A stretch of 64,000 bases of DNA from Thermococcus sp. P6 (lineage in GTDB: Archaea > Methanobacteriota_B > Thermococci > Thermococcales > Thermococcaceae), in contig NZ_CP015104.1 of NCBI RefSeq assembly GCF_002214525.1, positions 310,001 through 374,000 of the forward strand. Reading direction: 5' to 3'. A model generated the notes under the pieces. The model saw only the letters and a program-made list of their open reading frames with translations, was not told where the DNA came from and did no database searches. Every line of letters starts with the position of its first letter. Position 1 is the stretch's first letter. Shown here one piece after another: positions 9,588 through 18,299 of the stretch. A program made the position numbers and the translations under genes.

Positions 9588-12305
9588 ATGCAGTCGATGA
9601 AAAAGATCATTGGGAGTATCGAGTTTGGAATCCTTTCACCCCAGGAAATCAGAAAGATGAGTGCGGCCGAGATAACCGTTCCGGACACGTACGACGATGA
9701 CGGTTATCCCATTGAGGGCGGGCTGATGGACAAGAGGCTCGGCGTCATCGATCCGGGCCTTAGATGTGAGACCTGCGGTGCCAGAGCGGGAGAATGCCCC
9801 GGTCACTTCGGCCACATTGAACTCGCAAGACCCGTGATCCACGTTGGATTCGCCAAGACCATCCACAGGGTTCTTGAGAGCACCTGCCGCGAGTGCGGAA
9901 GAATAAAACTGACGGACGAGGAGATAGAAGAGTACACCCGGAAGCTCGAGGCCGCGGGCAGTAGAAAGAAGGCCCGGGACATGATAATCAAGGAGATCCA
10001 CAAGAAGGCGAAGGAGAGGATGGTCTGCCCGCACTGCGGGGCCCCTCAGTTCAAGGTAAAGCTGGAGAAACCGACGATCTACTGGGAGCTCAGGAAGGAT
10101 GAGGAGGGCAACGAGTACAGGCACAGGATGATGCCGAGCGAGGTCAGGGACAGGCTCGAGAAGGTACCCGATAAGGATCTCCCCCTGCTCGGCCTCCATC
10201 CGGACAAGGCCCGGCCCGAGTGGATGGTCCTAACGGTTTTGCCGGTTCCTCCCGTCACCATGAGGCCTTCAATCACCCTGGAGAGCGGCATCCGCGCAGA
10301 GGATGACCTCACCCACAAGCTCGTCGACATAATCCGCATAAACAACCGCGTCAAATCCAACATCGAGGCCGGAGCGCCCCAGCTCATCATCGAGGATCTC
10401 TGGGACCTCCTCCAGTACCACGTCACAACCTACATCGACAACGAGACCTCAGGAATTCCCCCTGCCAAGCACAAGAGCGGAAGGCCCCTGAAAACCCTCT
10501 CCCAGAGGCTTAAGGGTAAAGAAGGTCGCTTCAGGTCCAACCTCAGCGGTAAGCGTGTCAACTTCTCAGCACGTACGGTTATCAGCCCCGATCCAATGAT
10601 AAGCATCAACGAGGTCGGCGTTCCCCTCGCCATCGCCATGGAGCTCACCGTTCCCGAAAAGGTGACGGAGTTCAACTTCGAAAGGCTGAAGAGGATGGTT
10701 CTCAACGGCCCCGAGAAGTACCCCGGAGCGAACTACGTCATAGATCCGGAGGGCAGGAGAATCCGCCTCATGGAGAACAACCTCGAGACCATAGCCGAAA
10801 AACTCGACCTCGGCTGGACGGTTGAGAGGCACCTCGTTGACGGCGACGTCGTTCTCTTCAACAGACAGCCCTCCCTTCACAGGATGTCCATCATGGCCCA
10901 CCGCGTTAGGGTAATGCCCTACAGGACCTTCCGCCTTAACCTCTCCGTCTGTCCGCCTTACAACGCTGACTTCGACGGTGACGAGATGAACCTCCACGTT
11001 CCCCAGACCGAGGAGGCGCAGGCGGAAGCGAGGATACTCATGGAGGTCCAGAACCACATCATCTCACCGCGTTACGGGGGACCGCTCATAGCCGGAATTC
11101 AGGATCACATCTCCGGCGGCTACCTGCTCACCCGTGAGGGGGCCTACTTCACGCGCAGTGAAGTGGAGCAGATGCTAATGTTCGCGGGCGTTGACCTCGA
11201 GGGGCTTCCAGAGCCTGACAGGGTAGAAAACGGCGTCGAGCTCTGGAGCGGTAAGAGCATCTTCTCCCTCCTTCTCCCGGAGGACCTCACCATCTGGTAC
11301 CGCAACAAGCTCTGCGACGATCCCGAGAAGTGCGAGGCCCTTGAAAGGCTCATTGAGGAAAAGCTCATTCCGGACGAGGAAGAGGTAAAGTCCCTGGCCT
11401 ACGACGGCTTCACGTACATCCTCAACGGAAAGCTCCTGAGCGGTGCGATTGATAAGAAGGCCTACGGAAGGGAGGATGGAAAGATTCTCGATATCATAGC
11501 GAGGGAATACGGCGTTGAAAGGGCCAGAAGGTTCCTCGATCAGGTGACCAAGCTCGCCATATGGGTTATAACCCACAAGGGCTTCACAACTGCCATAGAC
11601 GACGAGGATCTCCCGGAGGAGGCCCTCGATAGGATCAGGGAGATAATCCGCGAGGCCGAGGAAAGGGTTGAAGGTCTCATAGAGGCCTACAGAAGAGGCG
11701 AACTCGAGCCCCTGCCGGGTAAGACTCTGGAGGAGACTCTGGAGAGCCACATAATGGCCGTTCTAGCTGAGGCGCGTGACAACGCCGGTAAGGTCGCCGA
11801 GCGCTACCTCGGTATGGGCAATCACGCGGTCATAATGGCCAAGACGGGTGCGAGGGGTAAGATGCTCAACATCACCCAGATGGCGGCCATACTCGGCCAG
11901 CAGTCGATCCGCGGTAAGAGGCTCTACCGCGGTTACCGCGGAAGGGTCCTGTCCCACTTCAGGCCCGGCGACCTTGGTGCGAGGGCGAGGGGCTTCATCA
12001 TCAACTCCTACAAGAGCGGCTTAACACCGCAGGAGTACTTCTTCCACGCTATGGGTGGCAGGGAAGGTCTCGTTGATACCGCAGTTAGAACGGCTCAGAG
12101 CGGTTACATGCAGCGCCGTCTCATAAACGCCCTTCAGGACCTCAAGGTGGACTACGACGGAACCGTCAGGACCCCGAGGGGTATAGTCGTCCAGTTCAGG
12201 TACGGTGAGGACGGGGTGGATCCCATGAGGAGCTGGGGAGGCAAGACCGTCAACGTCGATAGGGTCATTTTAAGAACCCTGCTCAAACTCAGGGGAAAGG
12301 GGTGA
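9588..12305 (+). CDS. rpoA1: DNA-directed RNA polymerase subunit A' (Rpo1N)
   Basis: This is the N-terminal portion of the largest polymerase subunit, 905 residues. It carries the invariant magnesium-binding motif NADFDGDEMN (about residues 460-469), zinc-binding cysteines in CETCGARAGECPGHFGH and in CRECGRI...CPHCG, and the bridge-helix region near GAKGKML-type sequence (here TGARGKMLNITQM). I prefer ATG 9588 (MQSMKKIIGSIEFG) over GTG 9579 because GGGTG at 9574-9578 is correctly spaced for it. It is followed six bases later by rpoA2, the usual archaeal split of the beta-prime homologue. No intein is present. Confidence 0.97.
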   Translation: MQSMKKIIGSIEFGILSPQEIRKMSAAEITVPDTYDDDGYPIEGGLMDKRLGVIDPGLRCETCGARAGECPGHFGHIELARPVIHVGFAKTIHRVLESTCRECGRIKLTDEEIEEYTRKLEAAGSRKKARDMIIKEIHKKAKERMVCPHCGAPQFKVKLEKPTIYWELRKDEEGNEYRHRMMPSEVRDRLEKVPDKDLPLLGLHPDKARPEWMVLTVLPVPPVTMRPSITLESGIRAEDDLTHKLVDIIRINNRVKSNIEAGAPQLIIEDLWDLLQYHVTTYIDNETSGIPPAKHKSGRPLKTLSQRLKGKEGRFRSNLSGKRVNFSARTVISPDPMISINEVGVPLAIAMELTVPEKVTEFNFERLKRMVLNGPEKYPGANYVIDPEGRRIRLMENNLETIAEKLDLGWTVERHLVDGDVVLFNRQPSLHRMSIMAHRVRVMPYRTFRLNLSVCPPYNADFDGDEMNLHVPQTEEAQAEARILMEVQNHIISPRYGGPLIAGIQDHISGGYLLTREGAYFTRSEVEQMLMFAGVDLEGLPEPDRVENGVELWSGKSIFSLLLPEDLTIWYRNKLCDDPEKCEALERLIEEKLIPDEEEVKSLAYDGFTYILNGKLLSGAIDKKAYGREDGKILDIIAREYGVERARRFLDQVTKLAIWVITHKGFTTAIDDEDLPEEALDRIREIIREAEERVEGLIEAYRRGELEPLPGKTLEETLESHIMAVLAEARDNAGKVAERYLGMGNHAVIMAKTGARGKMLNITQMAAILGQQSIRGKRLYRGYRGRVLSHFRPGDLGARARGFIINSYKSGLTPQEYFFHAMGGREGLVDTAVRTAQSGYMQRRLINALQDLKVDYDGTVRTPRGIVVQFRYGEDGVDPMRSWGGKTVNVDRVILRTLLKLRGKG

Positions 12306-12311
12306 GGTAAG

Positions 12312-13487
12312 ATGGTCGCGGCAAAAACCATTAAGAGCATGATCAACAGGACCGACCTCCCGGAGAACGTCAAGGAAGAGCTCTACGCCAGACTCGTCGA
12401 GTACAACAAGAAATACAGGCTTAAAAAGGCCGAGGTTCAGGCCATAATAGAGGAGACCGTAAAGGAGCACCGTAAGGCCCTCATAGAGCCGGGCGAGGCC
12501 ATAGGAACCGTGGCGGCCCAGTCGATAGGCGAGCCCTCGACGCAGATGACCCTGAACACCTTCCACTACGCGGGTGTTGCCGAGATCAACGTAACCCTCG
12601 GTCTGCCGAGGATCATAGAAATCGTCGATGCGAGGAAGAACCCCTCAACACCCATAATGACCGTTTACCTCGACGAAAAGCACCGCTACGACAGGGAAAA
12701 GGCTCTGGAAGTTGCAAGGCGTATCGAAGGAACGAGCCTCGAGAACCTCGCGAGGGAGACCACACTGGACATCCTCAACTACGAGTTCGTGGTTGAGGTG
12801 GATCCGGAGAGGCTCGAAAAGGCCGGTCTGGACATGGAGAAAATCGAGAAAAAACTCAACGGCTCTTTCAAAAGCGCCGAATTTGAAGTTGACGGCTATA
12901 CAATCATAATGCGCCCCAAAAAAGTCCAGAAACTCTCAGACCTGAGGAGGCTTGCCGAAAAGGTTAAAAAGCACCGTCTTAAGGGTCTCTCCGGTGTCGG
13001 AAAGACCATAATCCGCAAGGAAGGGGACGAGTACGTCATATACACCGAGGGTTCAAACTTCAAGCAGGTCCTCAAGGTTCCGGGGGTCGATCCCACCAGA
13101 ACGAGAACCAACAACATCCACGAGATCGCCCAGGTGCTCGGCATCGAAGCCGCGAGAAACGCCATCGTCGAGGAGATAGTTAACACGATGCAGGAGCAGG
13201 GTCTTGAAGTGGACGTGAGGCACATCATGCTCGTCGCCGACATGATGACGCTCGACGGTGTTATAAGGGCCATAGGCAGGCACGGTATAGTAGGGGAGAA
13301 GGCCAGCGTGCTTGCCAGGGCCGCTTTCGAGATAACGACGAAACACCTGTTCGAGGCCGCCGAGAGGGGTGAGGTGGATTACCTCAACGGCGTAATCGAG
13401 AACGTCCTTATCGGACAGCCCGTGCCAGTGGGCACCGGGATGGTCAAACTGGCAATGGATCTCCCCCTGAGACCGAAAAGGGAGTAG
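12312..13487 (+). CDS. rpoA2: DNA-directed RNA polymerase subunit A'' (Rpo1C)
   Basis: This 391-residue C-terminal portion of the largest subunit completes the active centre with the trigger loop. Hallmarks are GEAIGTVAAQSIGEPSTQMTL-type sequence at about residues 62-82, immediately followed by the TFHYAGVAEINVTLGLPR segment. The split point relative to rpoA1 is standard for archaea. The gene begins six bases after rpoA1 with GGGGTGAGG as ribosome binding site and ends 13 bases before rpl30e. Confidence 0.98.
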   Translation: MVAAKTIKSMINRTDLPENVKEELYARLVEYNKKYRLKKAEVQAIIEETVKEHRKALIEPGEAIGTVAAQSIGEPSTQMTLNTFHYAGVAEINVTLGLPRIIEIVDARKNPSTPIMTVYLDEKHRYDREKALEVARRIEGTSLENLARETTLDILNYEFVVEVDPERLEKAGLDMEKIEKKLNGSFKSAEFEVDGYTIIMRPKKVQKLSDLRRLAEKVKKHRLKGLSGVGKTIIRKEGDEYVIYTEGSNFKQVLKVPGVDPTRTRTNNIHEIAQVLGIEAARNAIVEEIVNTMQEQGLEVDVRHIMLVADMMTLDGVIRAIGRHGIVGEKASVLARAAFEITTKHLFEAAERGEVDYLNGVIENVLIGQPVPVGTGMVKLAMDLPLRPKRE

Positions 13488-13500
13488 GGAGGTGTGAGTG

Positions 13501-13806
13501 ATGGTGGAGTTTGCGTTCGAGCTTAGGAAGGCACAGGATACCGGAAAGATAGTGATGGGTGCTAAGAAGAGCATCCAGTACGCCAAAACGGGCGAGGCGA
13601 AGCTGATCATAGTGGCGAGGAACGCCAGACCCGACGTGAAGGAGGGCATCAGGTACTACGCCCGGCTCAGTGATGTGCCCGTTTACGAGTTCGAGGGGAC
13701 CAGCGTTGAGCTTGGAACCCTCCTCGGAAGGCCGCACACGGTTTCGGCCCTTTCGGTTATAGATCCCGGTGAGAGCAGAATACTGGCCCTTGGGGGTAAG
13801 GAGTAA
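13501..13806 (+). CDS. rpl30e: Large ribosomal subunit protein L30e
   Basis: This 101-residue protein of the L7Ae/L30e/S12e RNA-binding superfamily starts at ATG 13501 ([16 protein letters not shown]). The [20 protein letters not shown] segment and the NARPD segment are typical of archaeal L30e. A GTG three bases earlier is possible, but GGAGGTG at 13489-13495 fits the ATG well. Its stop codon TAA overlaps the nusA start by one base. The position between rpoA2 and nusA is conserved in euryarchaea. Confidence 0.95.
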   Translation: MVEFAFELRKAQDTGKIVMGAKKSIQYAKTGEAKLIIVARNARPDVKEGIRYYARLSDVPVYEFEGTSVELGTLLGRPHTVSALSVIDPGESRILALGGKE

Positions 13807-14243
13807 TGCCACTCAAGCTCAACACCGACCAGATAAAGCTCATAGCGCTCTTCGAGAGCATAACCGGCGCCACCGTTGTGGACTGCCTCATCGACGGGAG
13901 CAGAAACAGGCTTATATACGTGGTCAAGAAGGGCGAGATGGGGCTTGCCCTCGGGAAGAAGGGCGCCAACGTCAAGCGCGTTCAGGAGATGCTCGGCAAG
14001 AACGTGGAGGTCATTGAGCATTCCGAGAACCCCGAGGAGTTCCTGAGGAATATTTATAAGAGCTTTCGAGTTAAGGTTAAAAGGATCCACATCACTGAAA
14101 AGCGGGATGGTAAGAAGGTCGCCCTGCTGGACATCAGCCCCCGTGAAAAGCCGCGCGCCATCGGGAAGGGCGGCCAGAACATCAACCTCGTGAAGGAGTT
14201 GATGGAGAGACACCACGGTATTCACGATGTGGTCGTAATCTGA
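13806..14243 (+). CDS. nusA: Archaeal NusA-like KH-domain transcription factor
   Basis: This 145-residue protein consists of two KH RNA-binding domains and lacks the N-terminal and S1 domains of bacterial NusA, as is normal in archaea. The GXXG loops are visible as [12 protein letters not shown] (first domain) and [12 protein letters not shown] (second domain). Its ATG shares a base with the preceding TAA, so translation is probably coupled to L30e. The exact role in archaeal termination or ribosome assembly is not established from the sequence. Confidence 0.94.
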   Translation: MPLKLNTDQIKLIALFESITGATVVDCLIDGSRNRLIYVVKKGEMGLALGKKGANVKRVQEMLGKNVEVIEHSENPEEFLRNIYKSFRVKVKRIHITEKRDGKKVALLDISPREKPRAIGKGGQNINLVKELMERHHGIHDVVVI

Positions 14244-14253
14244 GGTGATGATC

Positions 14254-14697
14254 ATGCCCGGAAAGAAGTCCCCGTATGGAGAGTTCGCAGGCAGAAAGCT
14301 CAAACTCAAAAGAAAGAAGTTCCGCTGGAGTGACATAAGGTACAAGAGAAGGGTTCTCCGCCTGAAGGAGAAGAGCGACCCGCTCGAGGGTGCTCCTCAG
14401 GCAAAGGGAATCGTGCTGGAGAAGATAGCCGTCGAGGCAAAGCAGCCCAATTCGGCCATGCGTAAAGCCGTCAGGGTTCAGCTCATCAAGAACGGTAAGG
14501 TCGTCACCGCCTTCACGCCCGGTGATGGAGCTATCAACCATATCGACGAGCACGACGAGGTTATCATCGAGGGAATAGGCGGTCCCAAGGGCGGTTCGAT
14601 GGGTGACATTCCCGGAATCCGCTACAAGGTCGTCAAGGTCAACAGGGTCTCCCTCAAGGAGCTGGTAAAGGGCAGGAAGGAGAAACCGAGGAGGTGA
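14254..14697 (+). CDS. rps12: Small ribosomal subunit protein S12
   Basis: This 147-residue decoding-centre protein starts at ATG 14254 ([17 protein letters not shown]); the earlier GTG 14245 and ATG 14248 are unlikely because GAGGTGATG sits at the right spacing for 14254. Family motifs are [15 protein letters not shown] and the [17 protein letters not shown] segment, and the basic C-terminal tail ends KEKPRR. The stop lies five bases before the rps7 start. Confidence 0.96.
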   Translation: MPGKKSPYGEFAGRKLKLKRKKFRWSDIRYKRRVLRLKEKSDPLEGAPQAKGIVLEKIAVEAKQPNSAMRKAVRVQLIKNGKVVTAFTPGDGAINHIDEHDEVIIEGIGGPKGGSMGDIPGIRYKVVKVNRVSLKELVKGRKEKPRR

Positions 14698-14702
14698 AGC
14701 GG

Positions 14703-15350
14703 ATGGCCAAACCACTCACCGAAAGGTTCTATCAGCCGAGGGAACTCAAGGTCATGGGAAGGTGGAGCACCGAAGACGTGACCGTCAACGATCCCTCCCT
14801 CAAGCCCTACATAAACCTCGATACCCGCATCCTTCCGCACACCCACGGAAGGCATGCCAAGAAGCCCTTTGGAAAGGCCAGCGTCCACATCGTTGAGCGC
14901 CTCATAAACAAGGTCATGAGAAGCGGTGCGAGCAGTCACAAGGTCGGTGGCCACTTCATGAGGCGTGAACACCGCTCCCTCATGAGCAAGAAGATGAAAG
15001 CTTATGAGGTCGTTAAGGAGGCCTTCATGATAATCGAGCGCAGAACCCGGCAGAACCCGATAGAGGTTCTCGTCAGGGCCATCGAGAACTCCGCCCCGAG
15101 GGAGGACACCACCACCATAGCCTTCGGTGGAATCCGCTACCACATGGCCGTCGACGTTGCGCCACTCAGGAGGCTGGACATAGCGCTGAGGAACATCGCC
15201 CTCGGTGCATCCGCAAAGTGCTACCGCAACAAGACCAGCTACGCCGAGGCACTGGCTGATGAGATTATAGCGGCAGCCAACAGGGATACGAGGAGCTTCG
15301 CCTACAGCAAGAAGGAAGAGATCGAGAGGATTGCACAGTCCTCACGCTGA
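14703..15350 (+). CDS. rps7: Small ribosomal subunit protein S7
   Basis: This 215-residue protein binds the 3' domain of 16S rRNA at the head of the small subunit. ATG 14703 ([19 protein letters not shown]) is chosen over an earlier GTG because of the GGAGGTGAAGCGG ribosome binding region. The [18 protein letters not shown] segment and [19 protein letters not shown] are diagnostic. It is the last gene of the operon visible here; the elongation factor genes that often follow in other euryarchaea are absent, and a T-rich CCTTTCCTTCCTTTTCT follows the stop. Confidence 0.96.
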   Translation: MAKPLTERFYQPRELKVMGRWSTEDVTVNDPSLKPYINLDTRILPHTHGRHAKKPFGKASVHIVERLINKVMRSGASSHKVGGHFMRREHRSLMSKKMKAYEVVKEAFMIIERRTRQNPIEVLVRAIENSAPREDTTTIAFGGIRYHMAVDVAPLRRLDIALRNIALGASAKCYRNKTSYAEALADEIIAAANRDTRSFAYSKKEEIERIAQSSR

Positions 15351-15368
15351 GGACCTTTCCTTCCTTTT

Positions 15369-16484
15369 CTAAATCAGGCTCTTTCCCACCATGTTACCCG
15401 GCTTCTCCACTCCGAAGAACTTCAGTACCGTTGGAGCTATGTCATAGAGGGTTGCGTTCTCGGGTTTTACCCCCTCGAAACCCCACATGATAAGGGGGAC
15501 CCTCATCACGGGCCTGTTCATAGACCCGTGCATTCCCTTAACCCAGTGGCTCGTTCCCTTTATTCCACCGCACTTCCGGTGGGAGCAGAACCAGTAGCCC
15601 GGCTTCGCCGCCACGAGAAGCTCGCCGCTGTTCGGGGTGTTGAGGTGCTCCAGATCCTCACGGAAGAAGACCGCCTTAACTCCCGGCGCCTTTCTGAGTA
15701 TCCGGTAGGCATCCTCCGCCTCCCCCGGGTTTTTCAGGTAGACGTGGGCTCCTCCACCCGAGGATACCCTAAGGGTCTCTACGCCGTGTTTTCTGAGGTA
15801 AGCCCTCAGGTTCACCCACGTATGAACCCCTTCCTGCCCGTGGTCTGCGAAGATTATGAAGGAGTACTCCTCCCTCAACCGCTCCCAAAGTGTCATCAGG
15901 GCGGTGTCAACGGTCTCAACCGCCTTCAAAGAGCCATCACTTAGGGGCCCATAATCGTGGCTCATGCCGTCTATCGAGGCGAAGTGGATCAAAAGCAAAT
16001 CGGGCCTGCACTCCTCGTAGAGGTACAGTGCAGAATTCAGGACCCAGAGGTCCTTTCTCCAATCTCTGCCGTGCCTTCTGTAGAGTTCATTGCCCGCGAA
16101 GAAGGGTGGAAAGATCCTGACGTCGGTTCCACTGAAGGGGGGCATCGTGTAACCGGAAACGCTGGCCGTTCTAACGCCCCTCGGGCGAAGTATATCCACC
16201 AGGGTCGGCGCCCTGATGATCCTGTGCGGATTGAAGGCCACCTCGTGGTCGTAGAAGTTGACCTTCCTGTCGTTCAGCCTGTCGTAATAGCCGTTCTCAA
16301 CAACGCCGTGATCCCTGGGCATCACACCGGTCATCACACTCGTGTGAACCAGATCCGTCAGCGTGGGAAATATGGAATCAACCTCTGCAAAAATCCCGCT
16401 TTCGGCGAGCTCTTTAAGGAAGGGCATGTGTTTGAGGTTGTAAACCCCGTTCCCGTCGAGGCTTATTAGGGCGAGCTTTTTCAT
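15369..16484 (-). CDS. Alkaline-phosphatase-superfamily nucleotide pyrophosphatase/phosphodiesterase-like protein
   Basis: This 371-residue protein of the type I phosphodiesterase/nucleotide pyrophosphatase family is probably a metal-dependent phosphodiesterase. Visible metal-site elements are the N-terminal LISLDGNG, the threonine nucleophile region SIFPTLTDLVHTSVMTG (about residues 38-54), HFASIDGMSHDYGP, IFADHGQEG and a late GTSHWVKGMHG. No signal peptide is present, so it is likely cytoplasmic. Its start overlaps the end of nreA by four bases, so the two are co-translated. The substrate is unknown; the linkage to a repair gene suggests a nucleotide substrate, but this is inference. Confidence 0.85.
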   Translation of the reverse strand: MKKLALISLDGNGVYNLKHMPFLKELAESGIFAEVDSIFPTLTDLVHTSVMTGVMPRDHGVVENGYYDRLNDRKVNFYDHEVAFNPHRIIRAPTLVDILRPRGVRTASVSGYTMPPFSGTDVRIFPPFFAGNELYRRHGRDWRKDLWVLNSALYLYEECRPDLLLIHFASIDGMSHDYGPLSDGSLKAVETVDTALMTLWERLREEYSFIIFADHGQEGVHTWVNLRAYLRKHGVETLRVSSGGGAHVYLKNPGEAEDAYRILRKAPGVKAVFFREDLEHLNTPNSGELLVAAKPGYWFCSHRKCGGIKGTSHWVKGMHGSMNRPVMRVPLIMWGFEGVKPENATLYDIAPTVLKFFGVEKPGNMVGKSLI

Positions 16485-17734
16485 TTCGAAACCTCCCTAT
16501 TTTTCATTAAAACGCTGAGCCACTCGTCGAGACTCCTCTGCCGCGCCAGACTGCCGAGGACGTAGCTTCTTCTGAGGTATTCATCGAGGGGGTGCTCAAG
16601 GTGTTCCCCTACGGCATCAAGGGCCTCCCTCAGGGTATCAAAGCGACCCTTCACCTTCTCCATCGCCTTCCTGACACCGGTTCTTATCTGCCACACTCCA
16701 ACGGGGGCGTAGTACTCCGGGGTAACCTCCCTGAAGACCACGACCCTTGCCTGCTTCCTTCTCCTCCTCATGGCTTCGAGGACGCTCAAACGGGCCGCAT
16801 AGTAAGCACCGGCGGTTTCTTTCACGTATTCCTTCCTCCCCCTGAAGTCCTCGTAGTCGTGTATAACGCCGGGCTCGGATGCCCCGAAGAGGGAACCCCT
16901 TAGCCACACCTCCAGGAGCTCGAAGGCGTAGCTCTCGGGCATAAGCAGAACGACGTAGCGGTTACCGAGGAAGCGGTGGAAGTAAACCTCGTAGTCGTTT
17001 ATCAGGGGATAATGAACTACCTCCTTCCGCAGGTTCTTCCCTATGGTATCCTGAACTGCGGTGATGCTCCACCTCGTGGGGACCAGCTTCCTCCTGAGGC
17101 CGAGGAGCCCCGCAGAGAGGAGCCTTACGATGTAGTACTCGTCAAAGCCCCAGTTGTAGAGCCGCATTATGGCCTGCTCCGCTTTCAACTCATCGCTAAC
17201 AACGTAATCCGTCCGTCGGGGGATCCTTGGGTTCTCCGTGAGTTCGAAGTCCATCAGTTCGGCCCGGGGCCCGAGGGGTGGGGCGAACTCACCCGGCAGA
17301 ACCCTGAGGATCGGCTTCCTCTTAAGGAACACCTCGCTGTCAACGGGCCTTATCGACATCGCCAGCTCCTGAACCTCACTGAGTATCCGTCCGCTCCTTC
17401 TCAGGTCCACATCGGCTTTCATCTCGCCCATTACAAGCAGAGAGCGGTAGTAAAGGATGTCCTTTATGGTCTTGTTCTCCCACTTCAGGGGACTGTCAAG
17501 GTGGGACGTGTTCCCCTCTACGGGTGGTACTAACGGACCAATACGAACCTTAGGGTAGCCGTACTCTCCAACAAAGACGCCCGGAGGCGACGAGCCAAAA
17601 ATTTCCCGGCGATTGATTTTTTCTTCAACGGTTCTGGCTACCCTAAAACGTTCAAGAATTGGACAGGTAGGCCGTCCACACAGCAGTTTTCTTCCCTTAC
17701 AGATGGCACAGAGCTTTGAGTTGAAGGGCTCCAT
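16481..17734 (-). CDS. nreA: DNA repair protein NreA
   Basis: This 417-residue archaeal Nre protein is implicated in DNA repair through contact with PCNA. The N terminus has a zinc-finger-like CAIC-x6-C-x4-C arrangement (Cys 9, 12, 19 and 24) and the C terminus has QRSLDEWL, resembling the QxxLxxWL PCNA-interacting motif described for Nre proteins. ATG 17734 or the adjoining GTG 17737 can start the protein; a TATA-like ATAAATACC lies only about 25 bases upstream (minus strand, about 17757-17765), so the message is nearly leaderless. It overlaps the downstream phosphodiesterase-like gene by four bases. Confidence 0.9.
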   Translation of the reverse strand: MEPFNSKLCAICKGRKLLCGRPTCPILERFRVARTVEEKINRREIFGSSPPGVFVGEYGYPKVRIGPLVPPVEGNTSHLDSPLKWENKTIKDILYYRSLLVMGEMKADVDLRRSGRILSEVQELAMSIRPVDSEVFLKRKPILRVLPGEFAPPLGPRAELMDFELTENPRIPRRTDYVVSDELKAEQAIMRLYNWGFDEYYIVRLLSAGLLGLRRKLVPTRWSITAVQDTIGKNLRKEVVHYPLINDYEVYFHRFLGNRYVVLLMPESYAFELLEVWLRGSLFGASEPGVIHDYEDFRGRKEYVKETAGAYYAARLSVLEAMRRRRKQARVVVFREVTPEYYAPVGVWQIRTGVRKAMEKVKGRFDTLREALDAVGEHLEHPLDEYLRRSYVLGSLARQRSLDEWLSVLMKNREVSK

Positions 17735-17788
17735 CACGGGTGAAATCGTCGGAGGGGTATTTATGTCTGTTGCCCGGAAGTTGTGGGG

Positions 17789-17863
17789 TGGAGCCGGGAC
17801 CGGGATTTGAACCCGGGTGAAAGGGATCTGCAGTCCCTCGCCTCGCCTCTAGGCTATCCCGGC
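17789..17863 (-). tRNA. tRNA-Cys (GCA)
   Basis: Minus-strand cloverleaf with acceptor GCCGGGA/TCCCGGC, anticodon stem AGGGA/TCCCT enclosing CTGCAGA (GCA), T loop TTCAAAT, discriminator T and an encoded CCA. It lies 20 bases downstream of tRNA-Ser in the same direction. Confidence 0.96.
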
Positions 17864-17883
17864 GTTTGAACCCCGAGAAGTTA

Positions 17884-17969
17884 TGGCGCCGCGGAGGGGA
17901 TTTGAACCCCTGTGGGCAACGCCCACCGGCTTAGCAGGCCGGCGCCCTACCAGGCTAGGCTACCGCGGC
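17884..17969 (-). tRNA. tRNA-Ser (GCT)
   Basis: Minus-strand class II tRNA with acceptor GCCGCGG/CCGCGGC, anticodon loop CTGCTAA (GCU), a long variable arm (GTGGGCGTTGCCCAC folds on itself), T loop TTCAAAT, discriminator G and encoded CCA. The variable arm and length of 86 fit serine. Confidence 0.96.
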
Positions 17970-18075
17970 ACTCCAGCGCTTCCGTTATATGGACAGGAGG
18001 AGGGTTTTTAAGTTTTTTGGGTGGGAAGGCGCTTGATTTATAAACCTTCCACCGAACTCCCCCCCGGTGGGGAGG

Positions 18076-18279
18076 ATGATAAGGGTAAAGGTCCTTGGAA
18101 GGGGGATTGGAAGGGAGATCGAATGGCGTAAGGGCATTCTTATCAGGGACATCCTCCACGAGGTCGGTTTCAACACCGAAAGCGCGATAGCGAAGCTCAA
18201 CGGGAGGGTGGCTCTGGAGGACGAGCGGGTTGAGGATGGCGACTACGTTGAGGTCATCCCCGTCGTCTCGGGAGGTTAA
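18076..18279 (+). CDS. Ubiquitin-like sulfur carrier (MoaD/ThiS/SAMP family)
   Basis: This 67-residue beta-grasp protein ends in the VVSGG di-glycine tail that E1-like enzymes adenylate and thiocarboxylate. Start at ATG 18076 (MIRVKVLGRGIGREIEW) follows a strong GGGGAGG; GTG 18067 is less likely. A TATA-like GATTTATAAACC lies at about 18034-18045. It could serve tRNA thiolation, molybdopterin synthesis or protein modification; the sequence does not decide. No activating enzyme gene is near. Neighbours are tRNA genes and the convergent aminotransferase. Confidence 0.88.
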   Translation: MIRVKVLGRGIGREIEWRKGILIRDILHEVGFNTESAIAKLNGRVALEDERVEDGDYVEVIPVVSGG

Positions 18280-18299
18280 GAAAGGGGTTAGGAAAAAAT

